Positions 1 to 11,350 of a stretch of DNA of 64,000 nucleotides are shown here, one piece after another. Positions within the stretch are counted from its first letter, which is position 1. Every line of letters starts with the position of its first letter. Source of the stretch: Archegozetes longisetosus (Eukaryota > Arthropoda > Arachnida > Sarcoptiformes > Trhypochthoniidae); the NCBI GenBank assembly GCA_018873245.2, contig JAEMBT020000009.1:9155288-9219287 (forward strand), given 5' to 3'. A program made the position numbers and the translations under genes. The notes beneath the pieces are model-generated. The model ran no database searches. It saw nothing but the letters and a program-made list of their open reading frames with translations, and was not told where the DNA came from.

Positions 1-2228
1 TTATTAATTTATAGTCTATACCTATTTATTAGTTCAAAGTCCAATCCAATAAACTTGCATTTACAATATAAATACCTTATTTGTTTGGCAATTTGATTAT
101 TTTCAGTATAGTTATAGTTTTCGATATTGACTTTGAATCTATGAGATTTAGTTCTAGTTCAACTCCCTTTTCGTTTATATTTTTTTTCGTACTCTTAACA
201 ATCCGTTATAAACCTGTATTTTTCAGTTCGTATGAAAATATATAATTTCACAGCAATTCTAATAATCAAATTATATGCTAGACAAAATGAATTAAAACTG
301 TAGACGAAAATAAATGTTAGTTATGACTGCGGTTTTCTAATTTTGCCAGCATCTTGGAAAAACCAAAAGAAGCTTTTGTCTACTTAATTCAAAATATTCA
401 AATAAACTTAATATATCTCAATACTAACACAATTGAATTTAATATAGATGTATAAGTTGACACTTGAGGCCCACTAAACATGCACTTAAGCTCAACATTG
501 TCTAAAAATTGAGATTATTCAAGTTGTATTATTTATTTATTTGGTAACTATTGCAATTAATTCAACAGTTCACATCGATTTACAAATGTGTATTAGATTT
601 ATTATTCATCTCAAAACTTTGTCATTTAACAAAACTTTTCAAACAAATATCAACACTATAAAATATTTGAGAATCAATTGAAATAAGACCGTATACTTTG
701 GTGATTTATCATCTTAATAATGGTGAGGCATTGTTAAAGAAACGGAATATTGAAAGAAAAGTTGAAATATAAGTATTTGTATTATCACGAAACCATTCAA
801 AAATAGAGCCTTATGTAATATTTATATAATACATCAATTTGTAAATTTCATATTATGATTCATTATTCAAGCATACAAACTCTTCAACAACTTGTCACAG
901 TATTATCTAAAATTGATTTTTTGTCACATTCTCATCTCATCATAGCTAAGGCATCGTTAAATATGTATTTATTCATATCTTATTACTTGTTATATGCTTA
1001 AAATTTTGTTCTCGTTTAAATTTATTTTCACATGTAGCCCATCAATATCTGAACGCATAATTATTGACTTGATTTTTGTGGATCATTTCGTGAATTGTAT
1101 TTATCTTAACTGCATTTTATAACAACAGTAACTAAATGCCTAATATTTCACACATATTTGGTAAATGAATACATATTTGACGATGCCCTAATCAATTGAA
1201 TTAAAAACTAATAAGCACTTCTTATAGACGCACTTTAATGATTCTACTTTTTAAAAACTACTAGTTTCAAATTTCAATCGCAAGATCCTGGTTTCAATAA
1301 TAAAAATAGACCAAATCCAGCAATGAATTAATTTGTTTAAAACTTTTAATCATTTGTATCTTATTATGTGCTTTTATTCATTTTATAGTTTCAAACTTTT
1401 ACTATGGTTAGCCACATGTTTGACCTATTGAAGGGCTAAAATTTTAAAATCAAATGTCTAGATGTCGGAGACAAGCTCTAATTGCTATTAAAATATCCGC
1501 TAACCTGTTTTCAAACCTTTGATTAATGTTTTAACAATGAGCAATCGGATGATGCATTGAATAAATATAGTTCAGTACAGACCTACGCTTCACTTCTGGT
1601 GAAGTCTTGTGATATGTCAGTTTTAGGTAAATAATGTAAAATAATCTTTCAATTCGTTACTAAATATAGTGAAAAAATGCAAAAATATCTTCATTTTGTT
1701 ATGTAATATATCTAATTATAGAGAGAGTTATCTAATAGCTTTAACCATCTCTACTTACAATGAACCCAGTAGTAGTACAGTTGGCGATTTAACAGTCTAC
1801 AATAGCAACAAGGATAAGATTTTTGCTACATCAACTTGCTTGTGATGCACATGAATTTCTCATCAAACTATATTTATAAATTTCTTTCATTTCTATATTC
1901 ATTATCCTATAAGTTCTTTATTATTCTCTCTTTTGTGATCTGATGTAAAGCTTGCCAGAGCAACGCATCACTTTTTGTTGCTGTCGTGGACTATAAAGTT
2001 TATGGGTATACTGTGTTATAAATATTATTACTATGCATTACGTAATGCAATCTTTTAAAGTTTTTAAAAGGACAACAAGTACAATACAAGAGAAAAAGTT
2101 GTAGAAAAGTACAGATAGCATTAGCACAGTCTCAGAGTTAAAATGATCAATACGAACAAATGACAAAAATAGTGGTTGCGTTGTAGCTGTTGTCAACAAA
2201 ATCTAATTAAAACACATCCAATGTTGAT
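1..2228. other. AT-rich intergenic region, no gene seen
   Basis: No open frame with recognisable protein similarity is visible on either strand. The stretch is AT-rich with scattered A/T runs. The only structured piece I recognise is a copy of a dispersed repeat at about 1839-1920, which recurs at about 10809-10890 and 51259-51338. Confidence 0.6.
1839..1920 (+). repeat. Dispersed repeat family, copy 1
   Basis: About 80 bases resembling 10809-10890 and 51259-51338. Shared landmarks are a tgatgc/cgatac core followed by catnaa, a thymine-rich stretch with ttgctttcat/ttctttcat, then a block reading roughly tattc-attat/tat-ctataagtt. The copies are diverged and all lie outside genes, so this looks like an old interspersed element whose ends I cannot define. 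Confidence 0.5.
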
Positions 2229-2230
2229 GA

Positions 2231-2267
<37 letters not shown>

Positions 2268-2268
2268 T
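2229..2268. repeat. (GA)n microsatellite
   Basis: An almost pure GA dinucleotide run about 40 bases long, with one AAAG interruption, about 40 bases upstream of the WBP1-like start codon. It lies in the presumed 5' UTR or promoter of that gene. Confidence 0.9.
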
Positions 2269-2305
2269 ATATAAATGAAGAATGAGAAGATAGAAAAGAT
2301 AGAAA

Positions 2306-3110
2306 ATGAATATAAAAAGTAAAACAAATATAATAACAATAATAATAACAACAATAAAACTAGTAAGCGTGTACGGGTACTACTGCGATCACAACTACTG
2401 TTCAATAGGGAATCAATATTGTTGTGGTGAAAATCAGTGTTGTGATTACGTTAACGAGACGTTGTGGTATTCTATTATAATCATCATTGCTACTATTATT
2501 CTTACATCTTTCGTTTGGGCCACTTTTAGATTGTTTTATATTTTACATCCCAATTTCTTCAAATCTTTTTTCTATCTTTTTCGTTCTAGTGATCAAAAAG
2601 TAATTATTCCTAACATTTTATATTCTTTTCAACTATCTCTGTGTTTAAATTTGTTATTCATTAACTGTTAATTAACTTAAACATTTGAGCAATTGTCTTA
2701 TAGCTAATGAATATATAATCTGTTTAAGTCAATTTTCATGTTAATGCAATTCTCACTCCTATTTGTTAAGTATTTAACACATTAGGAGGTCTTAATATGC
2801 ATTTAGATTTAGAGTTAAGAGTTAGTAAAATTAATGCAGAGATGGTTATTTAACTCTTGCATAGACTCTGCATTTAATGTATAAGCTTTGCATCTAATGC
2901 ATAGACTTTGCATGATTACAAACCTACATATAGATATGATAACAAAATACAGTTAAATTGTAACATATGTCCACTATCTATACATATCTAATGATTTTTA
3001 TATTATTACAGTGGTTCTCTGATCCAGAATCAACTCTATTGCAAGATGACTTACATCCAAATTCGGGAAAAGATATGAAAAGTTTTACAACTGGTACAAA
3101 ACATGTTTAA
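2306..3110 (+). CDS. WBP1/VOPP1-like small cysteine-rich membrane protein
   Basis: Two exons are inferred: 2306-2599 and 3012-3110, joined in phase 0 (donor after GATCAAAAA, acceptor TTATTACAG), giving 130 residues. Residues 1-24 look like a signal peptide. Residues 26-50 hold a compact cysteine cluster (CDHNYC, QYCCGENQCC) followed by NETLWY and a single hydrophobic segment of about 20 residues (54-75). This order, with CCGE..CC directly before a tryptophan-containing membrane helix, is the layout of the WBP1/WBP1L/VOPP1 family, whose members sit in endosomal or lysosomal membranes and recruit WW-domain proteins. The cytoplasmic tail here is short (about 55 residues) and I see no PPxY motif, so WW-domain binding may be lost. 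The first exon reads on to a stop at 2671 if unspliced. It could instead be an unrelated cysteine-rich receptor-like protein. Confidence 0.62.
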
Positions 3111-4594
3111 ATGAATATTTTTCACTTTATACTAATTCAACCGTGTTTTGGAGACTTTAATGCGTTTATGTGAGAAAGTACACAAACATTTTTGCTGTGA
3201 GAAAGTACTCTAACATTTCACTCTTCTCTTAATTGGTTTATTAAATCCAATCTAATAATGTTTGTGTCAGTCAAACAATAATATTTATAAATCACATTAA
3301 CTTTGCTAATAGTTTGACTTGCATTTGAACGTTTTCTATAACTGATCTATTAGATCTGAGATTAATGAAGATGTCACATCTATTTCGTCCTAATAATAGT
3401 GAAGATTATTTGAGATAAATCTCTAATAATTTTATTTGATTATGAGATTTATGATATTTATTTTTATATCTCAATTAGATCTAAATTAGGTTTTTATTTA
3501 TCGATATATGAGTTTATGAAACATGTTGTAAGTTATTGAATAATTAGTTATAAGCTTAAGACTATCGATTAATTAATTATCTTCTGTTTCAATATTATTT
3601 CAATGATGTTTGAATGATTTATTTAATGAGCAATATGACTAATAATAGGATGTAGAAACTTAGTCTCATTTTACTTTATCTCAATTGGTCTGATCGGCAA
3701 TTTACCTCAATTGCTCTGATCGAGAATCTATCTCAATTGCTCTGGTCAGCAATTTATCACATTCCAAACTGTCTTCCATAGTTTTATTCACATTATTTAA
3801 CATTTCTCTTCGTCATCTTCAGTTAGTTTAATATAAGATTCATTAAACATTTGTCTCATCAAAATGGTCCTCTATGTAACTAGTTAATTAACGTATTAAT
3901 TATTAATAATAATTATTATGGCTGATGTGAAATTTGTTTAATTCTCATATACAGTTAGATGGTTAGTAGTAGTTTGTAGGTTAGCTTATTGTGCTTGTTT
4001 AATTATTTAATTGTATGTGAGAGTTAGACAGGTTTAACTGTGTAATATATGCCATTCAAGTGCATTTAAGATTTGTCATTCATTAGTTATATATATATAT
4101 ATATATATATATTAATCTAATGTCAAATTATAAAACTATTTATTGAGTCCATATTCAAAGTGATTGATCGACTATTTGTAAATATTTATAGTATTACTCG
4201 CTTATTTTATAATTATCCTTAAAATTTGTTTTAATAATTTGTCCATTAATTTATCAGATAATAAACATTTTATGCTTGTGTAGTAAAAATTGATTTAACC
4301 ATTTATTTAGTTCTTATTCTCCATCATATAAATGATTAACAGTTAAGCAAAAATAGCTTTAAATAGCTTTAAATAGATGTGAAGCATTAGTAGTAATAAT
4401 AATGCAACAAATACAAAACACTTATATATGATTAAATACATGTTTATTTATCTACAATTTCATAACACTTTTTTGAAGTGTTTCCCATTGTTCTCAGATG
4501 TATCTTCAGTTTTGAGTTCTTCTCTTCATTTTGGGACTCTATTCAAATAATTCAAACTAATTAATATTGAAATTGAAATTAATTTAATTTTCAA
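3111..4594. other. AT-rich intergenic region
   Basis: No gene is visible. It contains a 26-base tandem repeat at 3678-3755 and a TA dinucleotide run at 4088-4112. A TTTATT near 4442 (AATAAA on the minus strand) could be the polyadenylation signal of the zinc-finger gene that ends at 4595. Confidence 0.55.
3678..3755. repeat. 26-base tandem repeat, three units
   Basis: Three consecutive 26-base units, each starting A(T/C)CTCAATTG, then (G/C)TCTG and a diverged end. They differ from one another at a few positions. No coding role is evident. Confidence 0.85.
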
Positions 4595-6643
4595 CTAACC
4601 GCTAACTGCTGGTCCATTAATTGACTTCCTAGCTTTAACGGGAACTATCAAAAGTCTTGGTTGTGTCAGACTCGGCAAAGTTTGGTAATGTTTGCTAATC
4701 ATGTCTTCACCGATGTTGTGACTATTGATCAAATGAAATTTCATGTCGTTTTCATATATGGTATGATATGAACATCCATGACATTTATAAATACTGTAAC
4801 CGATATGATTGACGGCGTGTTGAAGTAATTGATTGAGATTCATGAAGTCTTGAGATGGACATAATGTACAACGAAGTGATTTAAGATCTGCAAACTCTTT
4901 GATTTTTTCCTCTACACGCCTTGGTAAGTTTATGTTTGTTGAAGGGTTTGATGTATGGTTAGGAACTATTGGAACTGTTGGAACTGCTGCAACTGTTTCT
5001 GATTCTTGGCTTGAGCTTTTTGATGAGTTCTCAACTTCTGTTTGGTAATTGGATGAATTGATTTTATGGTTTTTAGATGTTAGCTCAGATGAATGTGAAG
5101 ATCCATTAACTTCTGACACTGAGTTAACTTCTTTTTCTTGCTCGAACTTCTTGCGACAACTCTTTTCATGGCTTCTTTTAGCAGGTGCCCAATTGAAAAC
5201 ATTACCACAATTATAAACACATGGAGCGTTAATCCTCGGGGGATGTTTATCATTAGATTTGGAGTTCTCATATTCAACCGTACGAGAAGTGAAATACGAC
5301 GAGTTCTCAGTTTGATCAATAGAATCAGGCAAATGTAGATCATCATGGTCATGGTGATCATCATCATCATCATCATCGTCATCATCAGAAGGTTCATCAA
5401 GTTCATCGCTATTATCACTAGAATTAGTAGAATAAGCTCTTCGTTTCATAACTTCTCTTAAAGTATTAGCTTGAGTTTTAGTTCGTTTATGTATTTGTAT
5501 AATATGTCTAGTAGCATTTGATAATTGCTTAAATGTTAATGAACATAATGGACATGGATATATTACACGATTACTTGAATGAATTGTTCTTATATGTACT
5601 TTATATGTTTTTGATGATGTAAATGTTGAGTTACATATGTCACATTTTACATTTTGTACTTCTATTGTTGGCTTTCCGTTTATTTCTCCTTCTGTTTCTG
5701 CTCGTGATAGCATTTCTTCTACTCTTTGTCGCTTTAGTGCTTGAATCTTATTTGGTTCTTCACTCTTATTTGACTCTCGACAACACTTAGCGTCTTTAAA
5801 TAACTCACTAATTATTTCCTTCTTATTCTTAATTACATTCTCACTTTTCTCACTCGTTTCATTATCGGAATTCAGTTCATTAGTTTGAAGTGTTTGGAAC
5901 ACTGCGTTTGGGTTTGTCTTAATTGAGCTTAAATTAAGTTCTAATAAGTTAGAGTCTTGTTCTTTTTGCTTGTCATTTTCAACTTTTTTGATACAGCTAT
6001 CGATGAACTTTCGCTTTCGAGTCACAGTTGGCTTGTCTTTATCTGGATTTACATTTTCTGCAGAACTTGATGTCGGAGAAACAAAATCAATTTGTTCATC
6101 TTCGTGAACATCATCATCCTCAACATGATGATCCTGACAGTTATCATGATTGAAGTTGAGGACAGTGGAGTCAAAAAGGAGCATTCTCTCGCAAAAATGA
6201 TTTTTGCAATAAATGCGTTTATGTGCAATAAAATTAGCTAAACTTCTAAACAAATTCAGACAAATTTTGCACTCATAGATAATATTGCACTCATTAAGAA
6301 TTACATCTTTCACTTCTGTTGTCCCTTCTTTTATACATGTCATTATTTGTCGCACATTCTTCACACCCAAATTGATTGGTTCACGTGTTACTGAATGATC
6401 GATCGAATCGATGTCAATGTGGAGATCAGTGCCAACACCTTCATGGCCTGATTCTCCATCAATACTGGTTGCAGAACCATTTTTAGAGACACCAGTTATG
6501 CTTATAACTGGTTTGGTAGTTGAAGGTGTGCCATGACTGCCGTTTCCAACTGCAGTTTTCACACCTAATTGTGATATGGGTCTAACAGTTGATCCAACTG
6601 CTAGTTTTGCCACAACTTTTTTTGATTTCTTATTCTTTCCCAT
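4595..6643 (-). CDS. C2H2 zinc-finger protein, ZNF800-like
   Basis: A single uninterrupted 682-residue frame. Finger 1 (about residues 123-146, CKICLNLFRSL..FIAHKRIYC) follows a conserved lead-in (VRQIMTCIKEGT..VKDVILNE), the arrangement I recall for the N-terminus of human ZNF800. Fingers 2 and 3 lie at about 332-355 and 362-385, an atypical CVYNC finger near 475-497, and two more at about 590-650. Basic nuclear-localisation clusters are present at residues 3-12 and 209-212. An Asp/His run at about 420-436 comes from a GAT/CAT repeat in the DNA. ZNF800-type proteins are nuclear and probably regulate transcription. The gene is divergent from PRPF6 across 676 bases. The family call rests mainly on finger 1 and its lead-in. 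Confidence 0.8.
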   Translation of the reverse strand: MGKNKKSKKVVAKLAVGSTVRPISQLGVKTAVGNGSHGTPSTTKPVISITGVSKNGSATSIDGESGHEGVGTDLHIDIDSIDHSVTREPINLGVKNVRQIMTCIKEGTTEVKDVILNECNIIYECKICLNLFRSLANFIAHKRIYCKNHFCERMLLFDSTVLNFNHDNCQDHHVEDDDVHEDEQIDFVSPTSSSAENVNPDKDKPTVTRKRKFIDSCIKKVENDKQKEQDSNLLELNLSSIKTNPNAVFQTLQTNELNSDNETSEKSENVIKNKKEIISELFKDAKCCRESNKSEEPNKIQALKRQRVEEMLSRAETEGEINGKPTIEVQNVKCDICNSTFTSSKTYKVHIRTIHSSNRVIYPCPLCSLTFKQLSNATRHIIQIHKRTKTQANTLREVMKRRAYSTNSSDNSDELDEPSDDDDDDDDDDHHDHDDLHLPDSIDQTENSSYFTSRTVEYENSKSNDKHPPRINAPCVYNCGNVFNWAPAKRSHEKSCRKKFEQEKEVNSVSEVNGSSHSSELTSKNHKINSSNYQTEVENSSKSSSQESETVAAVPTVPIVPNHTSNPSTNINLPRRVEEKIKEFADLKSLRCTLCPSQDFMNLNQLLQHAVNHIGYSIYKCHGCSYHTIYENDMKFHLINSHNIGEDMISKHYQTLPSLTQPRLLIVPVKARKSINGPAVSG

Positions 6644-7319
6644 ACTATAAGACGAAAGAAAAGAGAATATATGTGAAAATTTGCTGATAATTTAGTGATA
6701 AGAGTATCATTTATATAATGGCTAACAGATCCAAGTGACGACTTTATGCTGAGCACATCTTTAATTATCTTCAATACAGTGACATAACTATGAATAAATT
6801 GATATGTGAATCAAACTAGAGGTTACGCCCTTCCAGACAAAGACAGAAAAGAGTTAAAATGATGATGATTTGTATGAAATAATAGTAGTTTAAAGAGATG
6901 GTCTGTGATGGGCAGAGCTTAACATCGATGTTGTCCTCATTCTTATTAATGACTTTATTGACTTTTTTAGCGTTCAATATCTGTTAGACATGAATAACTT
7001 AACCCAATATGACATAAATGGTTGTCAAGTAATACCTGAAAGGATTAAGAAGAAACGAAAAACTTATTTAAATAACAATATTGTGATCATCTTATGAGAC
7101 ATACAATACGGACAATAAAATGCGAAAAATCTTTTGCCAGAAAGTGATTGACTCCTAGAGAGCGATACAGTCGTTATTAGTCTTACAGTACGTTTAGTAG
7201 TAAACAAAACGCAACTTTTATTCTATTCAATATAACTTTATTTTCTAATTGATTTCTCTAATATTCTTCTAATTTAACCATCAGTCAAATTAACTATTGG
7301 TGATTAAATTGACCCCAAA
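6644..7319. promoter_or_regulatory. Divergent promoter region, ZNF800-like / PRPF6
   Basis: This 676-base gap separates the start codons of two divergently transcribed genes, so it must hold both promoters and 5' UTRs. I see no clear TATA box or other core element that I can place with confidence. Confidence 0.5.
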
Positions 7320-10300
7320 ATGAGCATCGCTAACGTTCCACATCCTGGAGCTTTAGTCAGCAAGAAGAAAAAGGCATTCATCGGTTTGTAACTGACTTTG
7401 TCATTGAATTAATGTCTAATAAAATGTGTTTTGTCATGTAACAGGACTTCCGGCACCATTGGGATATGTGGCTGGAGCGGGAAGAGGTGCGACTGGATTC
7501 ACGACTAGAAGCGATATCGGTCCAGCAAGAGATGCCAGTGATGTCCCGTATGTTAACTCACACTCATTCCTCTTATACCAAATCTAAACCATTATCTAAA
7601 CCATTATCTTCTTCATCTAGTGATGATAGACATGCACCGCCTAAACCTAAGATTCCCAAAAAACCTGGAGAGAGAAAAGGAGAAGATGATGATGAGGAAG
7701 AAGAAGATCTTAATGACTCTAATTATGATGAGTTTAATGGTTATGGAGGAAGTCTTTTCAGTAAAGATCCTTATGATAAGGACGACGAAGAAGCAGATCA
7801 GATATATGAGTCTATTGACAAGAGAATGGATGAAAAGAGGAAAGAGTACAGAGAAAACAAATTGAGACGAGAATTAGAGCGATACCGTCAAGAAAGACCT
7901 AAAATACAACAACAGTTCTCTGACCTCAAGAGAGACTTGGCGTCAGTTACCGAAGACGAATGGAAAACAATTCCAGAAGTAGGAGACGCTAGGAATAAGA
8001 AGATGAGAAATCCACGTGCAGAAAAGTTCACACCTGTTCCCGACTCTATTCTGTCGCATAATTCAGCTATTGGTTCAGGCGAGACAGTCGTGTCTATAGA
8101 TCCACGAACAGGGCTCAAAACTCCATTAGCGGGAACTACAACTGGACTCTTAACGCCAGGAGGATTCCTCACTCCAGGCAATCTTGATCTTAGGAAGATA
8201 GGTCAAGCGAGAAATACACTTATGGACATTAAGCTCAATCAGGCCTCAGATTCAGTCAGCGGACAAACTGTTGTCGATCCTAAGGGCTATTTGACTGATT
8301 TGCAGTCTATGATACCAGCTCATGGCGCAGATATCAGGTTTGGCTGTCAATGTAATAAAGATTTAAATTCTAATTTCAATTTCTCTTCTAGTGATATCAA
8401 AAAAGCGCGTTTGTTATTGAAATCAGTTCGCGAAACTAATCCTAACCATCCACCAGCATGGATTGCATCGGCGCGTCTCGAAGAAGTCACTGGCAAACTT
8501 CAAACAGCTAGAAATTTAGTAATGAAAGGATGCGAAATGTGTCCAAACTCTGAAGATGTTTGGTTAGAGGCGGCAAGATTGCAACCGGCAGATTTAGCCA
8601 AATCAGTGATTGCGCAAGCTGTCCGTCAAATATCCTCTTCTGTACGTCTTTGGATCAAAGCCGCAGAATTGGAGCAGGAAATCAAGGCTAAAAGAAAATA
8701 TTTCGCAAAGCGTTGGAACACATTCCCAATTCAGTTCGATTGTGGAAGGAAGCGGTTGAACTCGAAGACCCCGAAGATGCCAGAATTTTATTAAGTCGTG
8801 CTGTTGAATGTTGTCCAACAAGTGTTGAGCTGTGGCTTGCACTCGCAAGACTTGAGACTTATGAAAATGCCAGACGAGTACTGAATAAAGCGCGAGAAAA
8901 TATTCCAACAGATAGACAAATATGGATAACGGCCGCAAAGCTAGAAGAAGCGCAAGGAAACACTGTTATGGTTCAGAAAATCATCGACAGAGCCATCTCT
9001 TCACTGAGTGCTAACGGCGTCGAAATAAACCGCGAGCATTGGCTTAAGGATGCGATGGATACTGAGAAGTCAGGTTCTATTCTGACATGTCAGGCAATAG
9101 TTCGCGCTGTGATCGGGTACGGGATCGATGATGAAGATCGTAAACATGCATGGCTTGAAGATGCGGAAAATTTTGCTAATCAGGAGGCATTTGAATGTGC
9201 ACGAGCTATATATGCACATGCGATTGATGTTTTCCCTAATAAGAAATCGATTTGGCTGAGAGCCGCTTATTTCGAGAAAAATCACGGAACCAGAAACAGC
9301 CTCAAGGTTTTGCTTCAGAAAGCAGTTCAAAAGTGTCCTCAAGCTGAGGTCTTATGGCTTATGGGCGCCAAATCTGAATGGCTCACTGGTAATGTCCAGT
9401 CGGCACGAGAAATATTATCGCTTGCTTTTAAAGCTAATCCCAATAGTGAAGAGATTTGGTTGGCAGCAGTTAAGTTGGAATCGGAAAATGAAGAATATCA
9501 GAGAGCAAGAAAATTGTTGGCTAAGGCTAGACAAAGTGCGCCAACAGCAAGAGTTTTCATGAAGTCAGCTAAGCTAGAATGGCAGTTGGGAGATCTAGGA
9601 GCTGCAAAGAAGTTACTAGAAGAAGGAATTAAGGAGTACCCGACTTATCCTAAGTTATGGATGATAATCGGCCAGATTGCGCAACAGGAAGATAAAATTG
9701 ATCAAGCCAGAGAAGCTTTTCATAATGGAATCAAAAACAATCCCACATCTGTTCCTCTTTGGATTCTTTTGTCAAGACTTGAGGAGAAAAATGGAGCTCT
9801 TATTAAAGCGCGTTCTGTTCTCGAGAAGGCAAGACTTCGTAATCCTAAGTGTCAAGAGTTGTGGTTAGAGGCTATTAGAGTAGAAATGAGAGGAGAAAAT
9901 AGAGACATAGCTATGCCAATGATGGCAAAAGCCATTCAAGAATGTCCTCAAAGTGGTCTTCTATGGGCTGAAGCGATTTTCATGGAAAATCGTCCTCAAC
10001 GAAAGAGCAAAAGTGTTGATGCCTTGAAGCGATGCGAACACGACCCACATGTACTTCTCGCTTGTTCTTTATTGTTCTGGACTGAAAGAAAACTTAATAA
10101 AGCTCGCGAATGGTTCAATCGTACCCTCAAAATTGAGCCCGACTTAGGCGATTCTTGGGCTTATGCTTATAAATTTGAACTTCTTCACGGTACGCAAGAA
10201 CAACAGGAAGATTTGAGAAAGAGATGTGTGTCCGTCGAGCCTAGACATGGCGAGTTCTGGTGTGCCATCTCCAAAGATGTTCACAACTGGAGGCTTAAAA

Positions 10301-10350
10301 CTGATGAGATATTAGAACGAACCGCGAATTCGCTACCAATCCCCACATAA
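7320..10350 (+). CDS. PRPF6: Pre-mRNA-processing factor 6 (U5/tri-snRNP HAT-repeat protein)
   Basis: PRPF6 bridges U5 and U4/U6 snRNPs in the spliceosomal tri-snRNP. Exons inferred by similarity: 7320-7383, 7445-7547, 7621-8337 and 8392-10350, with introns of 61, 73 and 54 bases. The 54-base intron is a multiple of three and open, so an uncorrected frame reads straight through it. The N-terminus carries the PRP1 domain ([40 protein letters not shown]). The rest is HAT (half-a-TPR) repeats such as [25 protein letters not shown] and [11 protein letters not shown]. The protein would be about 947 residues, close to human length (941). Near 8696-8698 the reading frame shifts: similarity leaves one frame at KAKRK and resumes at once at IFRKALEH in the -1 frame. 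One A appears to be missing in an A-rich run, either an assembly error or a real mutation. Confidence 0.97.
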
Positions 10351-11108
10351 TTCATTTAACTATCATCACAAGACAGAATCTATGTTGAGTATGATTTTCA
10401 TATAAGGCTTTGTTCCTATTCAAGCATCATCTTTTTAAACAATCCATAAGTTGCATATTTGACCGATTGATCAAACTGGAAGTAGTATTTTGAAGATTTT
10501 TGATGTCAAGAAATAGCTCGTGATGAGAATATATGACCAATAATTTTGTTAAATTAAGTTAATGGAATGAACATTGATGTCTATTTTTGTTTAATGTCTA
10601 TAATTGAAGCTAAATTAGAAAAAGTGATAATCCATCATGTCTTATAGTTTATGAGTTTTAAATTAATTACATTTGAATAAATTATTACTCTTTCAAATTA
10701 TTTTCATGTTTAGTATTACAAATAAATGCAACATAAATGATAATGATGCTTCGTTTCCGTTTAAAAGCTTTGATAGCAATAGGAAAAAGCAATGTAGTTA
10801 TCAATTTGCCTGTGATGCTCATGAACTTGTTGCCAAATTTGATTTCTAATTTGCTTTCATTACTACATTCAGTATTCCATAAATTTGTAAAAATCTCAAC
10901 GTATTATGATAGCTATCAACGTTTGTTAAGGTTTTGAGTATAAACTTTGAACATATACATTTTTAGATGAGATCTTGAAATTGGCGCTTTAGCTTTGCGC
11001 TCCAATGAAAACAAGTACTGTTTAGCCGCTAAATGCATTGAGAGCTGTGATTAGTGAGTAACATAAGTGAGAAATCAAATTGAAATCATATTTAGACAAG
11101 TTTAGAAA
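10351..11108. other. Intergenic region with a dispersed repeat
   Basis: This is the 3' flank of PRPF6. AATAAA motifs occur near 10676 and 10721. A copy of the dispersed repeat lies at about 10809-10890; the short hydrophobic frame at 10737-10937 runs through it and is not credible as a gene. Nothing else is recognisable. Confidence 0.6.
10809..10890 (+). repeat. Dispersed repeat family, copy 2
   Basis: About 80 bases similar to 1839-1920 and 51259-51338. It shares the tgatgc..catgaa start, ttgctttcatta middle and attc-ataaatttgt end. Confidence 0.55.
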
Positions 11109-11318
11109 ATGTCAAAAAGAGTGAAGAAGCAGCAAGATGATTCAAACCAAGATCTAATTAATAAATTAGTTAATGACGACTCGATTCTCAATATATTTGA
11201 TTATCTGCCACTAATAGATTTGTTTAAAACTAGACTAGTTTGTAAGCGATGGAAACGACTAATAGAATTTATGTTAAACAGAAGAAACAGTGTGGCAATC
11301 ACAATCAAACCAAACACA

Positions 11319-11350
<32 letters not shown>

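Noticed and set aside
2193-2405. Minus-strand 70-codon frame with a Leu/Ser run
   Set aside because: It is the translation of the GA microsatellite and overlaps the WBP1-like exon.
5080-5418. Second minus-strand frame of 112 codons inside the zinc-finger gene
   Set aside because: Shadow of the Asp/His repeat region of the zinc-finger protein in another frame.
8338-8391. In-frame 18-residue insert in PRPF6
   Set aside because: GT...TAG borders and exact restoration of [11 protein letters not shown] show that it is a 54-base intron, not a novel insert.
10737-10937. 66-codon hydrophobic frame after PRPF6
   Set aside because: It runs through the dispersed repeat found also at 1839 and 51259 and has no other support.
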